Below are positions 18,479-28,424 of a stretch of DNA of 64,000 bases, piece by piece. Source of the stretch: Thermodesulfovibrio thiophilus DSM 17215 (GTDB taxonomy: Bacteria > Nitrospirota > Thermodesulfovibrionia > Thermodesulfovibrionales > Thermodesulfovibrionaceae); assembly GCF_000423865.1 (NCBI RefSeq), contig NZ_AUIU01000013.1, forward strand, positions 62,001-126,000, read 5' to 3'. The notes under the pieces were generated by a model that was not told the origin of the DNA, ran no database searches, and saw nothing but the letters and a program-made list of their open reading frames with translations. The position numbers were made by a program, and so were the translations under genes. The stretch's first letter is position 1. Each line of letters opens with the position of its first letter.

Positions 18479-20446
18479 TTATTTTCTGTCAGAAATAAGT
18501 TCTTCAATAACTGAAGGATCTGCAAGAGTTGATGTATCTCCAAGTTCCTCCAACGCACCCGAGGCAATCTTTCTTAATATCCTTCTCATTATCTTGCCAC
18601 TTCTTGTTTTTGGAAGCCCGCCTGCAAATTGAATTTTATCTGGTGTGGCAATAGGACCTATCATCTGTCTTATATGAGAAATTAATAATTTTTCTAAATC
18701 TCTTGATGGTTCGTATCCTTCTTTTAACACTACATAAACATAGATCCCTTCACCTTTTATTTCATGTGGAAATCCTACTACTGCAGCTTCAGCTACCGCT
18801 GGATGGGCAACTAAAGCTGACTCAACCTCTGCTGTGCCAATTCTATGGCCGGATACATTTATAACATCATCAATTCTTCCCATTAACCAGTAATCACCAT
18901 CTTCGTCGACTCTTGCTCCATCACCTGTAAAGTATTTGCCGGGAAAACGAGAGAAATATACTTCTTTAATTCTTTTGTTTTCAGGGTCTCCCCATGTTCC
19001 TCTGAGCATTCCAGGCCATGGTTTTTCTATGACAAGATATCCACCTTCATTAACTCCAGCAGGAGAACCATCCTCTTTAAGTACTCTTGGAACTATACCA
19101 AAAAATGGTTTTGTTGCTGAACCTGGTTTTAATGGTGTTGCACCAGGCAGAGGTGTAATCATAAATCCGCCGGTTTCTGTCTGCCACCAGGTGTCTACAA
19201 TAGGGCAACGCTCTTTACCTATATGCTTGTAATACCACATCCATGCTTCAGGATTTATTGGTTCACCAACTGTGCCAAGAATTCTTAAACTTGAAAGGTC
19301 ATATTGATATGGCCATTTTTCTCCTTCTCTCATCAATGCTCTAATGGCAGTGGGTGCAGTATAAAAAATATTAACTCGATGTTTTTCTACAATTTCCCAG
19401 AATCTTCCAGGGTTTGGATAGGTTGGAACCCCTTCAAACATTAATGAGGTTGCACCAGCACTTAAAGGTCCATAAACAATATAACTATGCCCTGTTACCC
19501 AGCCAATATCAGCGGTGCAAAAAAATGTTTCCTCTGGTTTATAGTCAAATGCAAGTTTAAATGTAATATTTGTATAAACCATGTATCCACCGGTTGTGTG
19601 AAGAACACCTTTTGGTTTTCCTGTTGACCCAGACGTATAAAGTATAAATAAAGGGTCTTCAGCATCCATTTGTTCGGGTTCACAGTAGGTTTCAATATCA
19701 GAATCATTCATAAGGTCATGCCACCAGTAGTCTCTTTCAGGGTCCATATCCACAAAATTGGCAGTTCTTTTTACAACAATAACTTTTTCAATTGTAGAAG
19801 TTCCTTCAATTGCTTGATCAGTGTTTGATTTCAATTGGACAATTCTTCCACCTCTTAATCCTTGATTTGCTGTAATGAGAAGTTTTGCACCGCAGTCATT
19901 TATTCTTTCTCTTAGTGATTGAGCTGAAAATCCTGCGAATACAACACTGTGAATTGCCCCAATTCTTGCACAGGCAAGCATTGCAATTGGAAGCTCTGGA
20001 ATCATTGGAAGATAGATTGAAACTCTGTCCCCTTTTTTAATCCCGAGTTTTTTTAGCACATTTGCAAATTTATTAACTTCTCTGTATAGCTGCCAGTAAG
20101 TGTATGTTTTTACTTCTCCATCGTCAGCTTCCCAGATAATGGCTGCTTTATTTCTTAATGAGTCGAGATTGCGGTCAAGACAGTTATAGGAAGCGTTCAA
20201 TTTAGCATTTTTAAACCAGTTTATATAAGGTGTTTCAAAGTTATAATCTAAAACTTTATCCCATTTTTTATACCATGTAATATTCTGTTCTGCTATTTCT
20301 GCCCAGAAACCCTCTGGATCTTCAACAGAGCGTTTGTAGAGCGCTTCATATTCAGCCATACTTTTAATATAAGCTTTCTCTGAAAGCTCTTTTGGTGGAA
20401 GAAAAACCCTCTCTTCTTTAAGTAATACATCCATACCTTGAGTCAT
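18479..20446 (-). CDS. acs: Acetyl-CoA synthetase (AMP-forming)
   Basis: A 655-residue adenylate-forming enzyme making acetyl-CoA from acetate, ATP and CoA. Full length with the AMP-binding motif [19 protein letters not shown], the [10 protein letters not shown] motif with the tryptophan that limits the acyl pocket to acetate, the [16 protein letters not shown] hinge and the C-terminal [15 protein letters not shown] with the lysine that is acetylated in other bacteria. AAGGAGG precedes the ATG. It is the last gene of a minus-strand operon with an acetate-type symporter. Confidence 0.96.
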   Translation of the reverse strand: MTQGMDVLLKEERVFLPPKELSEKAYIKSMAEYEALYKRSVEDPEGFWAEIAEQNITWYKKWDKVLDYNFETPYINWFKNAKLNASYNCLDRNLDSLRNKAAIIWEADDGEVKTYTYWQLYREVNKFANVLKKLGIKKGDRVSIYLPMIPELPIAMLACARIGAIHSVVFAGFSAQSLRERINDCGAKLLITANQGLRGGRIVQLKSNTDQAIEGTSTIEKVIVVKRTANFVDMDPERDYWWHDLMNDSDIETYCEPEQMDAEDPLFILYTSGSTGKPKGVLHTTGGYMVYTNITFKLAFDYKPEETFFCTADIGWVTGHSYIVYGPLSAGATSLMFEGVPTYPNPGRFWEIVEKHRVNIFYTAPTAIRALMREGEKWPYQYDLSSLRILGTVGEPINPEAWMWYYKHIGKERCPIVDTWWQTETGGFMITPLPGATPLKPGSATKPFFGIVPRVLKEDGSPAGVNEGGYLVIEKPWPGMLRGTWGDPENKRIKEVYFSRFPGKYFTGDGARVDEDGDYWLMGRIDDVINVSGHRIGTAEVESALVAHPAVAEAAVVGFPHEIKGEGIYVYVVLKEGYEPSRDLEKLLISHIRQMIGPIATPDKIQFAGGLPKTRSGKIMRRILRKIASGALEELGDTSTLADPSVIEELISDRK

Positions 20447-20480
20447 AGTTTAACCTCCTTTTTTGTATTAATTTTAACAT

Positions 20481-22022
20481 TTATTCTGCTCCGACTCCAA
20501 TATAAGATCTTATTTTTTCGGATTCATACTTTGCTTCAGCTTCTTTCTCCTGAGTAAATAAAGATACAACTATACCAATAGCAAAAGAAGCAAAGAAGGA
20601 AATTATAGCTGGATTCTTAAGAGGAAATACTGGATGAGAATTTTTAAAAATATCAACCCATACAGTAGGACTTAAAATGATTAGCATGACACTGAGTACA
20701 AGTCCTGTATAGATACTCCATACAGCTCCCTGAGTTGTGAATTTTTTCCAGAATATAGACATTAACAGAGCAGGAAAGTTTGCAGATGCAGCAACAGCGA
20801 AAGCAAGACCCACCATAAAGGCAACATTCTGTCCCTTAAAAACTATTCCAAGTATCATGGACAGCACACCAAGACATAGTGTTGCAATTTTAGCAGCCTT
20901 TACTTCCTGTTTTTCATTTGCTTTTTCTCTTTTCACCACTCCAGCATAAATATCATGAGAAACAGCGGATGCTCCAGCGAGAGTAAGTCCTGCTACTACA
21001 GCAAGAATTGTTGCAAATGAAACAGCGGCTAAGAAACCAAGAAAGACCTCTCCACCGAGTGCTTCTGCTAATAGAGGAGCAGCCATATTTCCACCGTTGT
21101 CAATTTTAGTTATAATCTGCTTACCGACAAGTGCTGCAGCTCCAAATCCAATAGTGAATGTAAGTATGTAAAAGTATCCGATGAATCCTGTTGCATAAAA
21201 TACTGATTTTCTCGCTTCCTTTGCATCAGGCACGGTGTAAAATCTCATAAGAATATGCGGTAATCCAGCTGTTCCAAGCATTAAAGCTATTCCAAGAGAT
21301 ATGGCATCAAGCGGATTTGTTACTAAACCGCCGGGTTGAATAAATTTTTCACCATATTGCTGAGTTACAACTGAGAATAGCTCAACGTAATTAAACCCAA
21401 ATTTATAAAGTGTGAGAAACACTAAAAGAGTGGCTCCAGCCAGAAGCAAACAGGCTTTAATTATCTGAACCCATGTTGTTGCAAGCATTCCACCAAAAAG
21501 AACATAGGCTATCATGAGACTTCCTACAATTATTATTGCCAGTTCATAAGGAAGTCCAAACATGAGCTTTATTAACGAACCAGCACCGACCATCTGGGCA
21601 ATAAGATAAAAAAGTACTGTAATCAATGCTCCTGTTGCAGCTGCTGTTCTAATAGGTCTACGTTTTAATCTGTAGGCAACAACGTCTGCAAATGTATATT
21701 TACCCAGATTTCTGAGCGGTTCAGCAATTAGAAACATTACTATTGGCCATCCTACAAGCCAGCCAACTGCATAAATCAAACCATCATAACCTTTTAAGGA
21801 AACTAATCCTGCTATGCCAAGGAAGCTTGCGGCAGACATATAGTCTCCAGCCAGAGCTAGTCCATTCTGAAGTCCGGTTATACTTCTTCCAGCAGCATAA
21901 AACTCAGTAGTTGTTCTTGTTCTTTTAGCTGCCCGGTAAGTAATATAAAGAGTTATGGATATAAATAAAAGAAAGAAAAAAACACCTGTTAATGTTGGTT
22001 GCCCTAAAACAGTGGTTGTCAT
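20481..22022 (-). CDS. actP: Sodium:solute symporter, acetate permease ActP-like
   Basis: A 513-residue polytopic membrane protein of the SSS family, cation/acetate symporter subgroup. It opens TLTGVFFFLLFISITLYITY, then TTTEFYAAGRSITGLQNGLA and GDYMSAASFLGIAG, which are hallmarks of ActP-type proteins. Its start overlaps the DUF485 stop (ATGA). With acs downstream, uptake and activation of acetate or a similar small carboxylate is the likely role. Confidence 0.92.
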   Translation of the reverse strand: MTTTVLGQPTLTGVFFFLLFISITLYITYRAAKRTRTTTEFYAAGRSITGLQNGLALAGDYMSAASFLGIAGLVSLKGYDGLIYAVGWLVGWPIVMFLIAEPLRNLGKYTFADVVAYRLKRRPIRTAAATGALITVLFYLIAQMVGAGSLIKLMFGLPYELAIIIVGSLMIAYVLFGGMLATTWVQIIKACLLLAGATLLVFLTLYKFGFNYVELFSVVTQQYGEKFIQPGGLVTNPLDAISLGIALMLGTAGLPHILMRFYTVPDAKEARKSVFYATGFIGYFYILTFTIGFGAAALVGKQIITKIDNGGNMAAPLLAEALGGEVFLGFLAAVSFATILAVVAGLTLAGASAVSHDIYAGVVKREKANEKQEVKAAKIATLCLGVLSMILGIVFKGQNVAFMVGLAFAVAASANFPALLMSIFWKKFTTQGAVWSIYTGLVLSVMLIILSPTVWVDIFKNSHPVFPLKNPAIISFFASFAIGIVVSLFTQEKEAEAKYESEKIRSYIGVGAE

Positions 22023-22318
22023 AATTGACCTCCTAATTTTTCTTTAAGTGCTGATATTTTCTGGTCGTACTTTTTATTTGACCAGAAAATATAAATTCCT
22101 GTAAAAATCCATGACAGAACAATTACACCTATTCCCAGTGGAATACCAACAGTCACAGGACCATAAATTTTTTGATTTAGAAACTCCCTGTTATAAGCTA
22201 TGAGTAATATGAACCCAAAATATACAATTAACTCAAGCACAGTTAGAATTAAAGAAATAAAGTTTTTGCTTTTTACAAGATTTTTAAATTCTTTTGAATT
22301 TAAAATTTCTTCTTCCAT
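22019..22318 (-). CDS. DUF485 family membrane protein (YjcH-like)
   Basis: A 99-residue protein with two transmembrane segments (about 22-46 and 58-85 from the chosen start), of the DUF485 family that accompanies acetate symporters and is thought to be their small subunit. ATG 22318 is chosen because AAGGAGGG sits just upstream of it; a longer frame to 22360 would place that site inside the gene. It overlaps actP by four bases. Confidence 0.88.
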   Translation of the reverse strand: MEEEILNSKEFKNLVKSKNFISLILTVLELIVYFGFILLIAYNREFLNQKIYGPVTVGIPLGIGVIVLSWIFTGIYIFWSNKKYDQKISALKEKLGGQL

Positions 22319-22331
22319 GGTGATACCCTCC

Positions 22332-23018
22332 TTAAAATTGATATACTTCTTTTTTTGCAATTCCCATATATCCGGATATATCAGGACTTCCTATGTTCAG
22401 CATTTCTTGAACAGTGTAAATATTTAGTTCGCTAAGAAAACTTATAAGTCGTTGAAATATTTGAGCAGTTATAAATGCATCAGCAAGTGCGTCATGTAAC
22501 TCTTTTGGTTCAACTCCAAGTGATAAAGCAACACTTTGCAAAGAATTATTTTGAATAAATTTTTCAGGTAATAAACCTTTTTGAATAAGCCATCTATAGA
22601 TAACGAATGTATCTAACGCTATGGGTTCGTATATTTGATTGATATGTTTATTAATGGCTTTTTTTAAAAAAACAATATCAATTGATACACAAAATCCTAC
22701 TACTATTAAATCTTTTACAAATGAAAGGTACTCTCTGAGGACTGGCTTAATGTCAGGGCAGCTTTCAAGTTCTGTTGGGGTAATCTCATGAATCATTATG
22801 CTGTCTTTCTTTAAAAAACTTTCTGGTTTTACTGTTCTGTAAAATATTTCTCCCATTTTTATTGTTTTCCCTTTCATTTTTATACATCCTACAGAAATTA
22901 TAGTGTCCTTTGTTTCATGAAGTCCTGTTAGTTCTGTATCAACAACAACAAATTCCGTTTCATTAATTGATAATCCTTTAAATTTATTGATTTTTTGTTT
23001 CTTAAATATTGAAAACAT
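22332..23018 (-). CDS. DEDDh 3'-5' exonuclease, DnaQ/epsilon-like
   Basis: A 228-residue exonuclease of the DNA polymerase III epsilon family. The Asp-Glu pair is in VVVDTELTGL, the second Asp in GFCVSIDIVFL and the His-Asp of the DEDDh type in HDALADAF. It sits between the DUF294/CBS gene and the DUF485-actP-acs genes. The same neighbourhood of CBS-DUF294, exonuclease and symporter recurs in many bacteria, from memory, so the link to acetate use is probably real though its basis is not understood. It is unlikely to be the replicative proofreader. Confidence 0.87.
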   Translation of the reverse strand: MFSIFKKQKINKFKGLSINETEFVVVDTELTGLHETKDTIISVGCIKMKGKTIKMGEIFYRTVKPESFLKKDSIMIHEITPTELESCPDIKPVLREYLSFVKDLIVVGFCVSIDIVFLKKAINKHINQIYEPIALDTFVIYRWLIQKGLLPEKFIQNNSLQSVALSLGVEPKELHDALADAFITAQIFQRLISFLSELNIYTVQEMLNIGSPDISGYMGIAKKEVYQF

Positions 23019-23021
23019 TTG

Positions 23022-24923
23022 TTAAATAATCATTAATTTATATCTTTCAATCAAAATATCCTGCAATTTTGATATAAGATGAAAGGTATCTTTAAGCAGT
23101 TTCTTTTCAAGATTACTCAAAGTTTCTGGATTTATAAAATTATCTGGCATCATTCCCTGAATTACCTGTTCATACTGGTGTTTCATTCTAAGAAACATCA
23201 AAAACTCAAATGCATAAATAAGTTCTTCTCCATATTCTTTTGCTAAAGCATGCTTATGTTTAAGTGTCTCTATTCTTTCTAAAGTTGAAGTTTCTCGTAC
23301 TCCTTTTTCCAGACTGAAAAGTCTCACAATATCAATAATAGGCGCAATTCCTTTAATTTTTAAGTTTAGCTTGTCTTTATGTTCACCGCTTTTTTCAACA
23401 ACAAATGTTTTAAAGAAACCAAGTGGAGGACGATTTTTCACTGCAAGATTCGCAAGATAACCAAGAAAGATTTTCTGGTCTTTAATAATAGTTAAAAGAT
23501 ATTCTCTTAACGACTCTTCAAGTGATAGATCACCATAAATACCTCTAAAATCAAAAAAAATAGCTGAAAAAGTTATAGATTCACCCTTAGGAGCATAAAC
23601 CCATTGTGAAAAATATTTTTTCCACATTTTAAGTGGCTGACACCATCTGGGGTTACTTGCCATAATATCTCCTGGACATGGTGGAAATCCACATTTAAGG
23701 AGATTATCTTTAATGTAATTTGTAAATTCGAGAAAATATTTTTTTATTGATTCTTCTTGCTCCGATGCTGGATCAGCGTATATTAATGCATTGTCCTGAT
23801 CAGTTTTAAAGGTTTGCTCTTTTCTTCCCTCTGAACCAAGAGCAATCCAGCAGTATGGAACAGGTGGAAGTCCAAACTCACGCTCTGCAAACTGAATGAT
23901 TTTTCTAACTATTCTGTCATTAATCTCTGTGATAATTCTTGTAATATTGCTTGCCTTTGCACCTTGGTGAAGTAGATTTCCAACAATATTAGTCATCTGT
24001 TTGGATGCGTTAATAAGTCCATCAATGCTCTGCTGTATCTCTATATCTCTTACTATTGTTACTGGTGAAAAGCCCTGAAGCATCATAATATCATGGTTTG
24101 TAATAACTCCATCAATCTGCCCATTTTTTATTACAAGAAGATGATGAATATTATATTTAAGCATCCTAACAATGGCTTCAAAACAATAATCTTTTGCGTC
24201 AATTTTAATTATCGGAAAACTCATAATATTTTTAACTGGTTCATTAACATCCATTGCCGCTGCAACAACTTTTCGACGTAAATCTTTATCAGTTATTATT
24301 CCAGCAGGAATACCTTCAGAATTTAAGACAATAAGAGAACTTATTCCATTCTCGCACATAATTGTTGCTGCTTCTTTTATAGAGGTATGTTCAGGGATTG
24401 AAATAACATTTTTAGAACCGATTTCTTCTACTGTTGTAGTAAAAAGAATTTTATCAACAGAGCCTGTGAGAGTCTTTTTAACTGATTCTTCCATATATCT
24501 TTTATCAAGATATATATTCATAAAAGATTTTAAATAAAAGTCTCTGATCTCTGGATAGCTGTTCATAAGAGTTAATACTGTTTCTTTTGAGATGAGATAA
24601 CAGATTGTGTCATCTATAGCTACGACATTTGCTCTTGATTTATCTCCGCTTATCAAAGAGACAAATCCAAAAGAATCTCCTTCGCTTCTGTAATCAATTA
24701 TAACTTCCTCATTGTTTACTCTTCTGTAAACTTTAACTCCGCCTTTTTTTATAATATAAAGAAACTCACTTGGAAGACTGTCCTGAAGAAGGATATGCGT
24801 GTTTTTAGGGTAAAATTCCATAGATGTTTTTACAGCTATGGAATTTATAACTTCATTGGCTAAAAACTCAAATGGCGGAATGGATTTAAAAAACTCAATT
24901 ATGTCTTCTATGATTTTTACCAT
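23022..24923 (-). CDS. Cyclic-nucleotide-binding, CBS and DUF294 nucleotidyltransferase protein
   Basis: A 633-residue cytosolic regulator-like protein. A cNMP-binding domain covers about 10-125 (GDSFGFVSLISGDKSRANVV). Two CBS motifs lie at about 170-285 (ITDKDLRRKVVAAAM and VITNHDIMML). A GlnD-like nucleotidyltransferase domain follows, with GSEGRKEQTFKTDQD near residue 360 carrying the GS and DxD metal-binding motifs. The C-terminal DUF294 substrate-binding helices complete it. It heads the acetate operon and may sense adenine nucleotides or modify a partner protein. The target is not known. Confidence 0.88.
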   Translation of the reverse strand: MVKIIEDIIEFFKSIPPFEFLANEVINSIAVKTSMEFYPKNTHILLQDSLPSEFLYIIKKGGVKVYRRVNNEEVIIDYRSEGDSFGFVSLISGDKSRANVVAIDDTICYLISKETVLTLMNSYPEIRDFYLKSFMNIYLDKRYMEESVKKTLTGSVDKILFTTTVEEIGSKNVISIPEHTSIKEAATIMCENGISSLIVLNSEGIPAGIITDKDLRRKVVAAAMDVNEPVKNIMSFPIIKIDAKDYCFEAIVRMLKYNIHHLLVIKNGQIDGVITNHDIMMLQGFSPVTIVRDIEIQQSIDGLINASKQMTNIVGNLLHQGAKASNITRIITEINDRIVRKIIQFAEREFGLPPVPYCWIALGSEGRKEQTFKTDQDNALIYADPASEQEESIKKYFLEFTNYIKDNLLKCGFPPCPGDIMASNPRWCQPLKMWKKYFSQWVYAPKGESITFSAIFFDFRGIYGDLSLEESLREYLLTIIKDQKIFLGYLANLAVKNRPPLGFFKTFVVEKSGEHKDKLNLKIKGIAPIIDIVRLFSLEKGVRETSTLERIETLKHKHALAKEYGEELIYAFEFLMFLRMKHQYEQVIQGMMPDNFINPETLSNLEKKLLKDTFHLISKLQDILIERYKLMII

Positions 24924-24940
24924 GCTTTTAGAGAAAGCAA

Positions 24941-24969
24941 AATATATACCATAATTACAATGTGTCTAA
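24941..24969 (-). promoter_or_regulatory. Candidate promoter of the acetate operon
   Basis: On the minus strand TTAGAC (24964-24969) is followed by 17 bp and TATATT (24941-24946). The start point would lie near 24935, about a dozen bases before the ATG at 24923, with little room for a Shine-Dalgarno. Matches are 4/6 and 5/6, so this is tentative. Confidence 0.35.
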
Positions 24970-25102
24970 TTACGGTAATGAGATTCAGTGAAATCTTATA
25001 CATATTACTTAAGGTAACAAGAAAATGTGTAAAAAAGTAACAAATTATAAATCCAAAATAATTTTTTAAAGCTTTTTATAATGAATTAAAGAGTTGTTTT
25101 AG

Positions 25103-25173
25103 AAAAAATGATTATTTATCAGCAGTTCAGAGAGTTTTGCTAATTAATAATAAAAAATGATATATTTATCAGC
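25103..25173 (+). repeat. Direct repeat over the kup leader and start region
   Basis: AAAAAATGAT-T-ATTTATCAGC (25103-25123) recurs as AAAAAATGAT-AT-ATTTATCAGC (25152-25173), about 50 bp apart. The copies are identical in both ten-base arms and differ by one base in the spacer. The second copy ends two bases before the kup ATG and takes the place where a Shine-Dalgarno would be; none is visible. Confidence 0.7.
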
Positions 25174-25175
25174 TT

Positions 25176-26966
25176 ATGACAGGAATAATTAAAGCACTCG
25201 GGCTTGTTTTTGGAGACATCGGAACAAGTCCTATCTATACATTAACTGTAGCTTTTTTAATTCTTGAACCTACCAGTGAAAATGTTCTTGGTGTTTTAAG
25301 TCTTGTTTTCTGGACTTTAATTATTCTGCCAACTCTTCAATACAATGTGCTTGCAATGAGCCTGAGTATAAGAGGAGAGGGTGGAACAATAGTTCTTTCT
25401 GAGATATTCAAGTCTCTTGCAAAGTCTAATAAAGCAAAATCTCTTGTTGCACTTCTAGCTTTTGTTGGAGTTTCATTTTTAATGGGAGATGGTGTTATAA
25501 CTCCAGCAATAAGTATTTTAAGTGCTGTTGAAGGGTTATCATTTATTCATGGATTTGAAGGAATTTCACAAACTACCATAGTCTTAGTTGCTATTGTAAT
25601 TGCTGTTGTTTTATTTATTTTTCAGAAAAATGGAACTGAGAAAGTTGCTTTCACTTTTGGTCCTATAATGTTTATATGGTTTGTATCACTTTTTGTTTTA
25701 GGTATGATTTCAATTTTATCAAATCCAGTAGTTCTTAAAGCAGTAAACCCATACTATGCAGTAGATTTTTTGCTGCATAATGGATGGAAAGGATATCTGA
25801 CCCTTGGAGAAGTTATTCTCTGTACAACAGGTGCTGAGGCAATGTATGCAGATATGGGGCATCTTGGGTCAAAACCCATAAGAAAAGCATGGACAATGGT
25901 TTTTTTTAGTTTAATTATAAACTATTTTGGTCAAGGTGCCTTTATTTTAAGTAATCCTCAGGTTAAAAATATTTTATTTGAACTTGCATTAAATGTTCTT
26001 CATTCTTTTTATGTGCCATTTTTAGTTTTAAGCTTGCTCGCCACAGTTATTGCTTCTCAGGCAATGATAAGTGGGATGTTTTCCATAGTATATCAGGGAA
26101 TAACAACGAGAATACTACCGATGTTAAAAATTGACTACACATCAAGAGAATTGAAATCTCAGATATACATTGGTAGTATTAACTGGCTTTTACTTATAGC
26201 TGTTATTTTTATTATGATAAACTTCAAGAGTTCATCAAATCTTGCTGCAGCATACGGCTTTGCTGTTACAACAGATATGTGTATCACGGGCATAATTTTA
26301 CTTTCGATATTTTTTCTTAAAAGAAACTATATAGCTGTTTTGGCGGCTATTATTGTAACAGTTGTTGATTTTATATATTTCAGTTCAACTTTATATAAAA
26401 TCCCTGCAGGTGGATACCTATCAATTATGCTTGGCTTATTCCCCTTTTTTACAATATTGATTTATACGCAAGGTCAGAAAAGGCTTTATAGATATATGAT
26501 GTTTATGCCAGCCGATGAATTTATCATTAAATTTGAGAGAGTTTATAAAACATCTCCCAGAATACCCGGTACAGCGATATTTTTTATAAGGGATACAGAC
26601 AAAATTTCACCCTATATTATTGAGACGATGTTTTATCATGGAATTATATACGAAGATAATATCTTTTTATCTGTATTTATACGACCTGATCCATTTGGAG
26701 TAACAGGATATTTCAAAGACGATCTTTGCCTCGGTATAAGAGTTTTTCAAATAGAGATGGGTTATATGGAATTTGTAAATATTGAAGAAATTTTAAGACA
26801 CAATGGCATAGAAGAAAGAACAATATTTTATGGTCTAGAAGACATTATTGCAAAAGGTCCATGGAAGTTTTTTGTTTTTTTAAAAAGAATAACACCCACG
26901 TTTATAAGTTTTTTTCGCCTGCCACCAAGAAAGCTGCACGGTGTATTCACAAGGCTTGAGATGTAA
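25176..26966 (+). CDS. kup: KUP/HAK/KT family potassium transporter
   Basis: A 596-residue K+ uptake protein with about 12 transmembrane segments in the first 430 residues and a cytosolic C-terminal domain. The N-terminal ALGLVFGDIGTSPIYTL and the following SIRGEGGTIVLSE and GDGVITPAISILSAVEG are diagnostic. There is no visible Shine-Dalgarno, and a direct repeat covers the start region. No c-di-AMP riboswitch consensus is seen upstream. It is followed by the spermidine genes, but probably as a separate unit. Confidence 0.95.
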   Translation: MTGIIKALGLVFGDIGTSPIYTLTVAFLILEPTSENVLGVLSLVFWTLIILPTLQYNVLAMSLSIRGEGGTIVLSEIFKSLAKSNKAKSLVALLAFVGVSFLMGDGVITPAISILSAVEGLSFIHGFEGISQTTIVLVAIVIAVVLFIFQKNGTEKVAFTFGPIMFIWFVSLFVLGMISILSNPVVLKAVNPYYAVDFLLHNGWKGYLTLGEVILCTTGAEAMYADMGHLGSKPIRKAWTMVFFSLIINYFGQGAFILSNPQVKNILFELALNVLHSFYVPFLVLSLLATVIASQAMISGMFSIVYQGITTRILPMLKIDYTSRELKSQIYIGSINWLLLIAVIFIMINFKSSSNLAAAYGFAVTTDMCITGIILLSIFFLKRNYIAVLAAIIVTVVDFIYFSSTLYKIPAGGYLSIMLGLFPFFTILIYTQGQKRLYRYMMFMPADEFIIKFERVYKTSPRIPGTAIFFIRDTDKISPYIIETMFYHGIIYEDNIFLSVFIRPDPFGVTGYFKDDLCLGIRVFQIEMGYMEFVNIEEILRHNGIEERTIFYGLEDIIAKGPWKFFVFLKRITPTFISFFRLPPRKLHGVFTRLEM

Positions 26967-27056
26967 TTAATCTATTCAAGAAGTGCACAGTAAAATTAAG
27001 TAATAAAAATATGAAAAATTTAAAAAATGATGATTTTCTATAGATAAATATTTTGT

Positions 27057-27086
27057 TTGACAAAAAAAATTTTTTTACTTTAATAT
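27057..27086 (+). promoter_or_regulatory. Promoter of speH-speE
   Basis: A perfect TTGACA (27057-27062) with an 18-bp AT-rich spacer and TAATAT (27081-27086). Transcription would begin near 27093, leaving about 50 bases before the speH start with GGAGGAGG at its end. A short CAGGG/CCCTG stem lies in this leader. Confidence 0.6.
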
Positions 27087-27142
27087 ATAAAGTTTGCAGG
27101 GGCTTTGTCCCTGTTTTCATCTCTGTGGGAGGAGGTCGAAAA

Positions 27143-27550
27143 TTGTATGCTTTAGGGACCCATCTTTTAATTGAGTTAAAAAATTGCAATCCTGAGATCC
27201 TCAAAGATCTCGAAAGTGTTAAAAATATTCTGGTAGACGCTGCCAAAAAAGCCAAGGCAACAATCGTTAATGTTAATTTCCATGAGTTTAATCCATTTGG
27301 TATTAGTGGAGTGGTTGTTATTGCAGAGTCTCATTTAACTATTCATACTTGGCCAGAATATGGTTTTGCCGCTGTTGATGTATTTACCTGTGGAGAGACT
27401 ATTAAACCGGAAGTTGCAGCTCAATATATTATAGAAGCATTTGAGTGCAAGCAACCGTCAATAGTGGAAATGAAAAGAGGCATAATCTCTCATCATAATG
27501 AGAAACTACCACATAAGGTATGTCATGAAGAATTACAAATGGTATATTGA
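27143..27550 (+). CDS. speH: S-adenosylmethionine decarboxylase proenzyme, SpeH type
   Basis: A 135-residue pyruvoyl enzyme making decarboxylated AdoMet for spermidine synthesis. It self-cleaves before a serine to form the pyruvoyl cofactor. With TTG 27143 as start the key residues fall at Ser63 (AESHLTIHTW), His68 and Cys83, matching the Thermotoga-type numbering, which together with GGAGGAGG at 27128-27135 fixes this start over the longer open frame. It overlaps speE by 26 bases. Confidence 0.95.
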   Translation: MYALGTHLLIELKNCNPEILKDLESVKNILVDAAKKAKATIVNVNFHEFNPFGISGVVVIAESHLTIHTWPEYGFAAVDVFTCGETIKPEVAAQYIIEAFECKQPSIVEMKRGIISHHNEKLPHKVCHEELQMVY

Positions 27551-28424
27551 GCAAACGTCAGATGATGAGATTATATTTCATTCTCTTAAGGAGATAATAC
27601 ACTCAGATATTTCTCCTTATCAGAGAATTGAAGTTATACGGTCTGGTAATCTTGGACGATGCCTTCTTCTTGATGGGAAAATGCAGTCTTCAGAGGCTGA
27701 TGAATTTATTTATCATGAAGCTCTGGTTCATCCTGTTATGCTATTAAATGAATATCCGCAGAGGGTTTTAATTGCTGGTGGAGGAGAAGGAGCTACTTTA
27801 CGAGAAGTCTTGAAATATCCGGTTAATGAAGTTGTAATGGTTGATCTTGATGAATCAGTTATTAAAGTTTCCAGAGAATATCTCCCAGAATGGAGCAGTG
27901 GGGCTTTCGATGATCCGAGGGTCAGGTTAGTTATAGATGATGCAAGAGTTTATATTGAAAAGGTAAAAAATCATTTTGATGTAATTATAGTGGATTTACC
28001 TGAACCGGCAGAGGATACTCCGGCATTTCTTCTGTATACTATAGAATTTTATGAAAAAGTCAAGGAAGCTCTTACAGACTCGGGTATGATGGTTACTCAA
28101 TCTGCCTCTGCCTCTGTGAATAATTTGAGAGTTTTTATTTCGATTGTTACCACCCTAAAATATGTATTCCCTTATGTTGCTCCGTATCTTACTTATATTC
28201 CTTCTTTCTTTGCTCCATGGAGTTTTGTCCTTGTTTCTAAAAAAGCAGGCGCAGACAAAACTTTTGAGAAGATAGAAGATAAACTTTCTTCAATGCAAGA
28301 TAGATTAAAATTTTATGATATGGATGCGCATATTGGAATGTTTCATCTGCCAAAACACATTAAAACAGCTATTCAAAAAGGAGGGGTAGTCATACATGAT
28401 GACTGCCCCATTTCATTTTATTAA
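27525..28424 (+). CDS. speE: Polyamine aminopropyltransferase (spermidine synthase)
   Basis: A 299-residue enzyme transferring aminopropyl from decarboxylated AdoMet to putrescine or a related diamine. Motifs: the N-terminal beta-domain, DGKMQSSEADEFIYHE, RVLIAGGGEGATLREVLKY, VVMVDLDESVI and DVIIVDLPEPAEDTP. Canonical SpeE has D(S/T)(T/S)DP at the last site, so the DLPEPAED wording is a small variant that could shift substrate choice. ATG 27525 has AAGG at 27515-27518; an ATG at 27498 is possible. Paired with speH it completes aminopropylation. No decarboxylase for the diamine is present here. Confidence 0.92.
   Translation: MKNYKWYIEQTSDDEIIFHSLKEIIHSDISPYQRIEVIRSGNLGRCLLLDGKMQSSEADEFIYHEALVHPVMLLNEYPQRVLIAGGGEGATLREVLKYPVNEVVMVDLDESVIKVSREYLPEWSSGAFDDPRVRLVIDDARVYIEKVKNHFDVIIVDLPEPAEDTPAFLLYTIEFYEKVKEALTDSGMMVTQSASASVNNLRVFISIVTTLKYVFPYVAPYLTYIPSFFAPWSFVLVSKKAGADKTFEKIEDKLSSMQDRLKFYDMDAHIGMFHLPKHIKTAIQKGGVVIHDDCPISFY

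Noticed and set aside
24924-25175. c-di-AMP (ydaO) riboswitch upstream of kup
   Set aside because: Expected for some kup genes, but none of the conserved core sequences is present in this AT-rich leader.
27097-27113. CAGGG/CCCTG stem in the speH leader as an attenuator
   Set aside because: Only five pairs and no T-run; not enough to call a regulatory structure.
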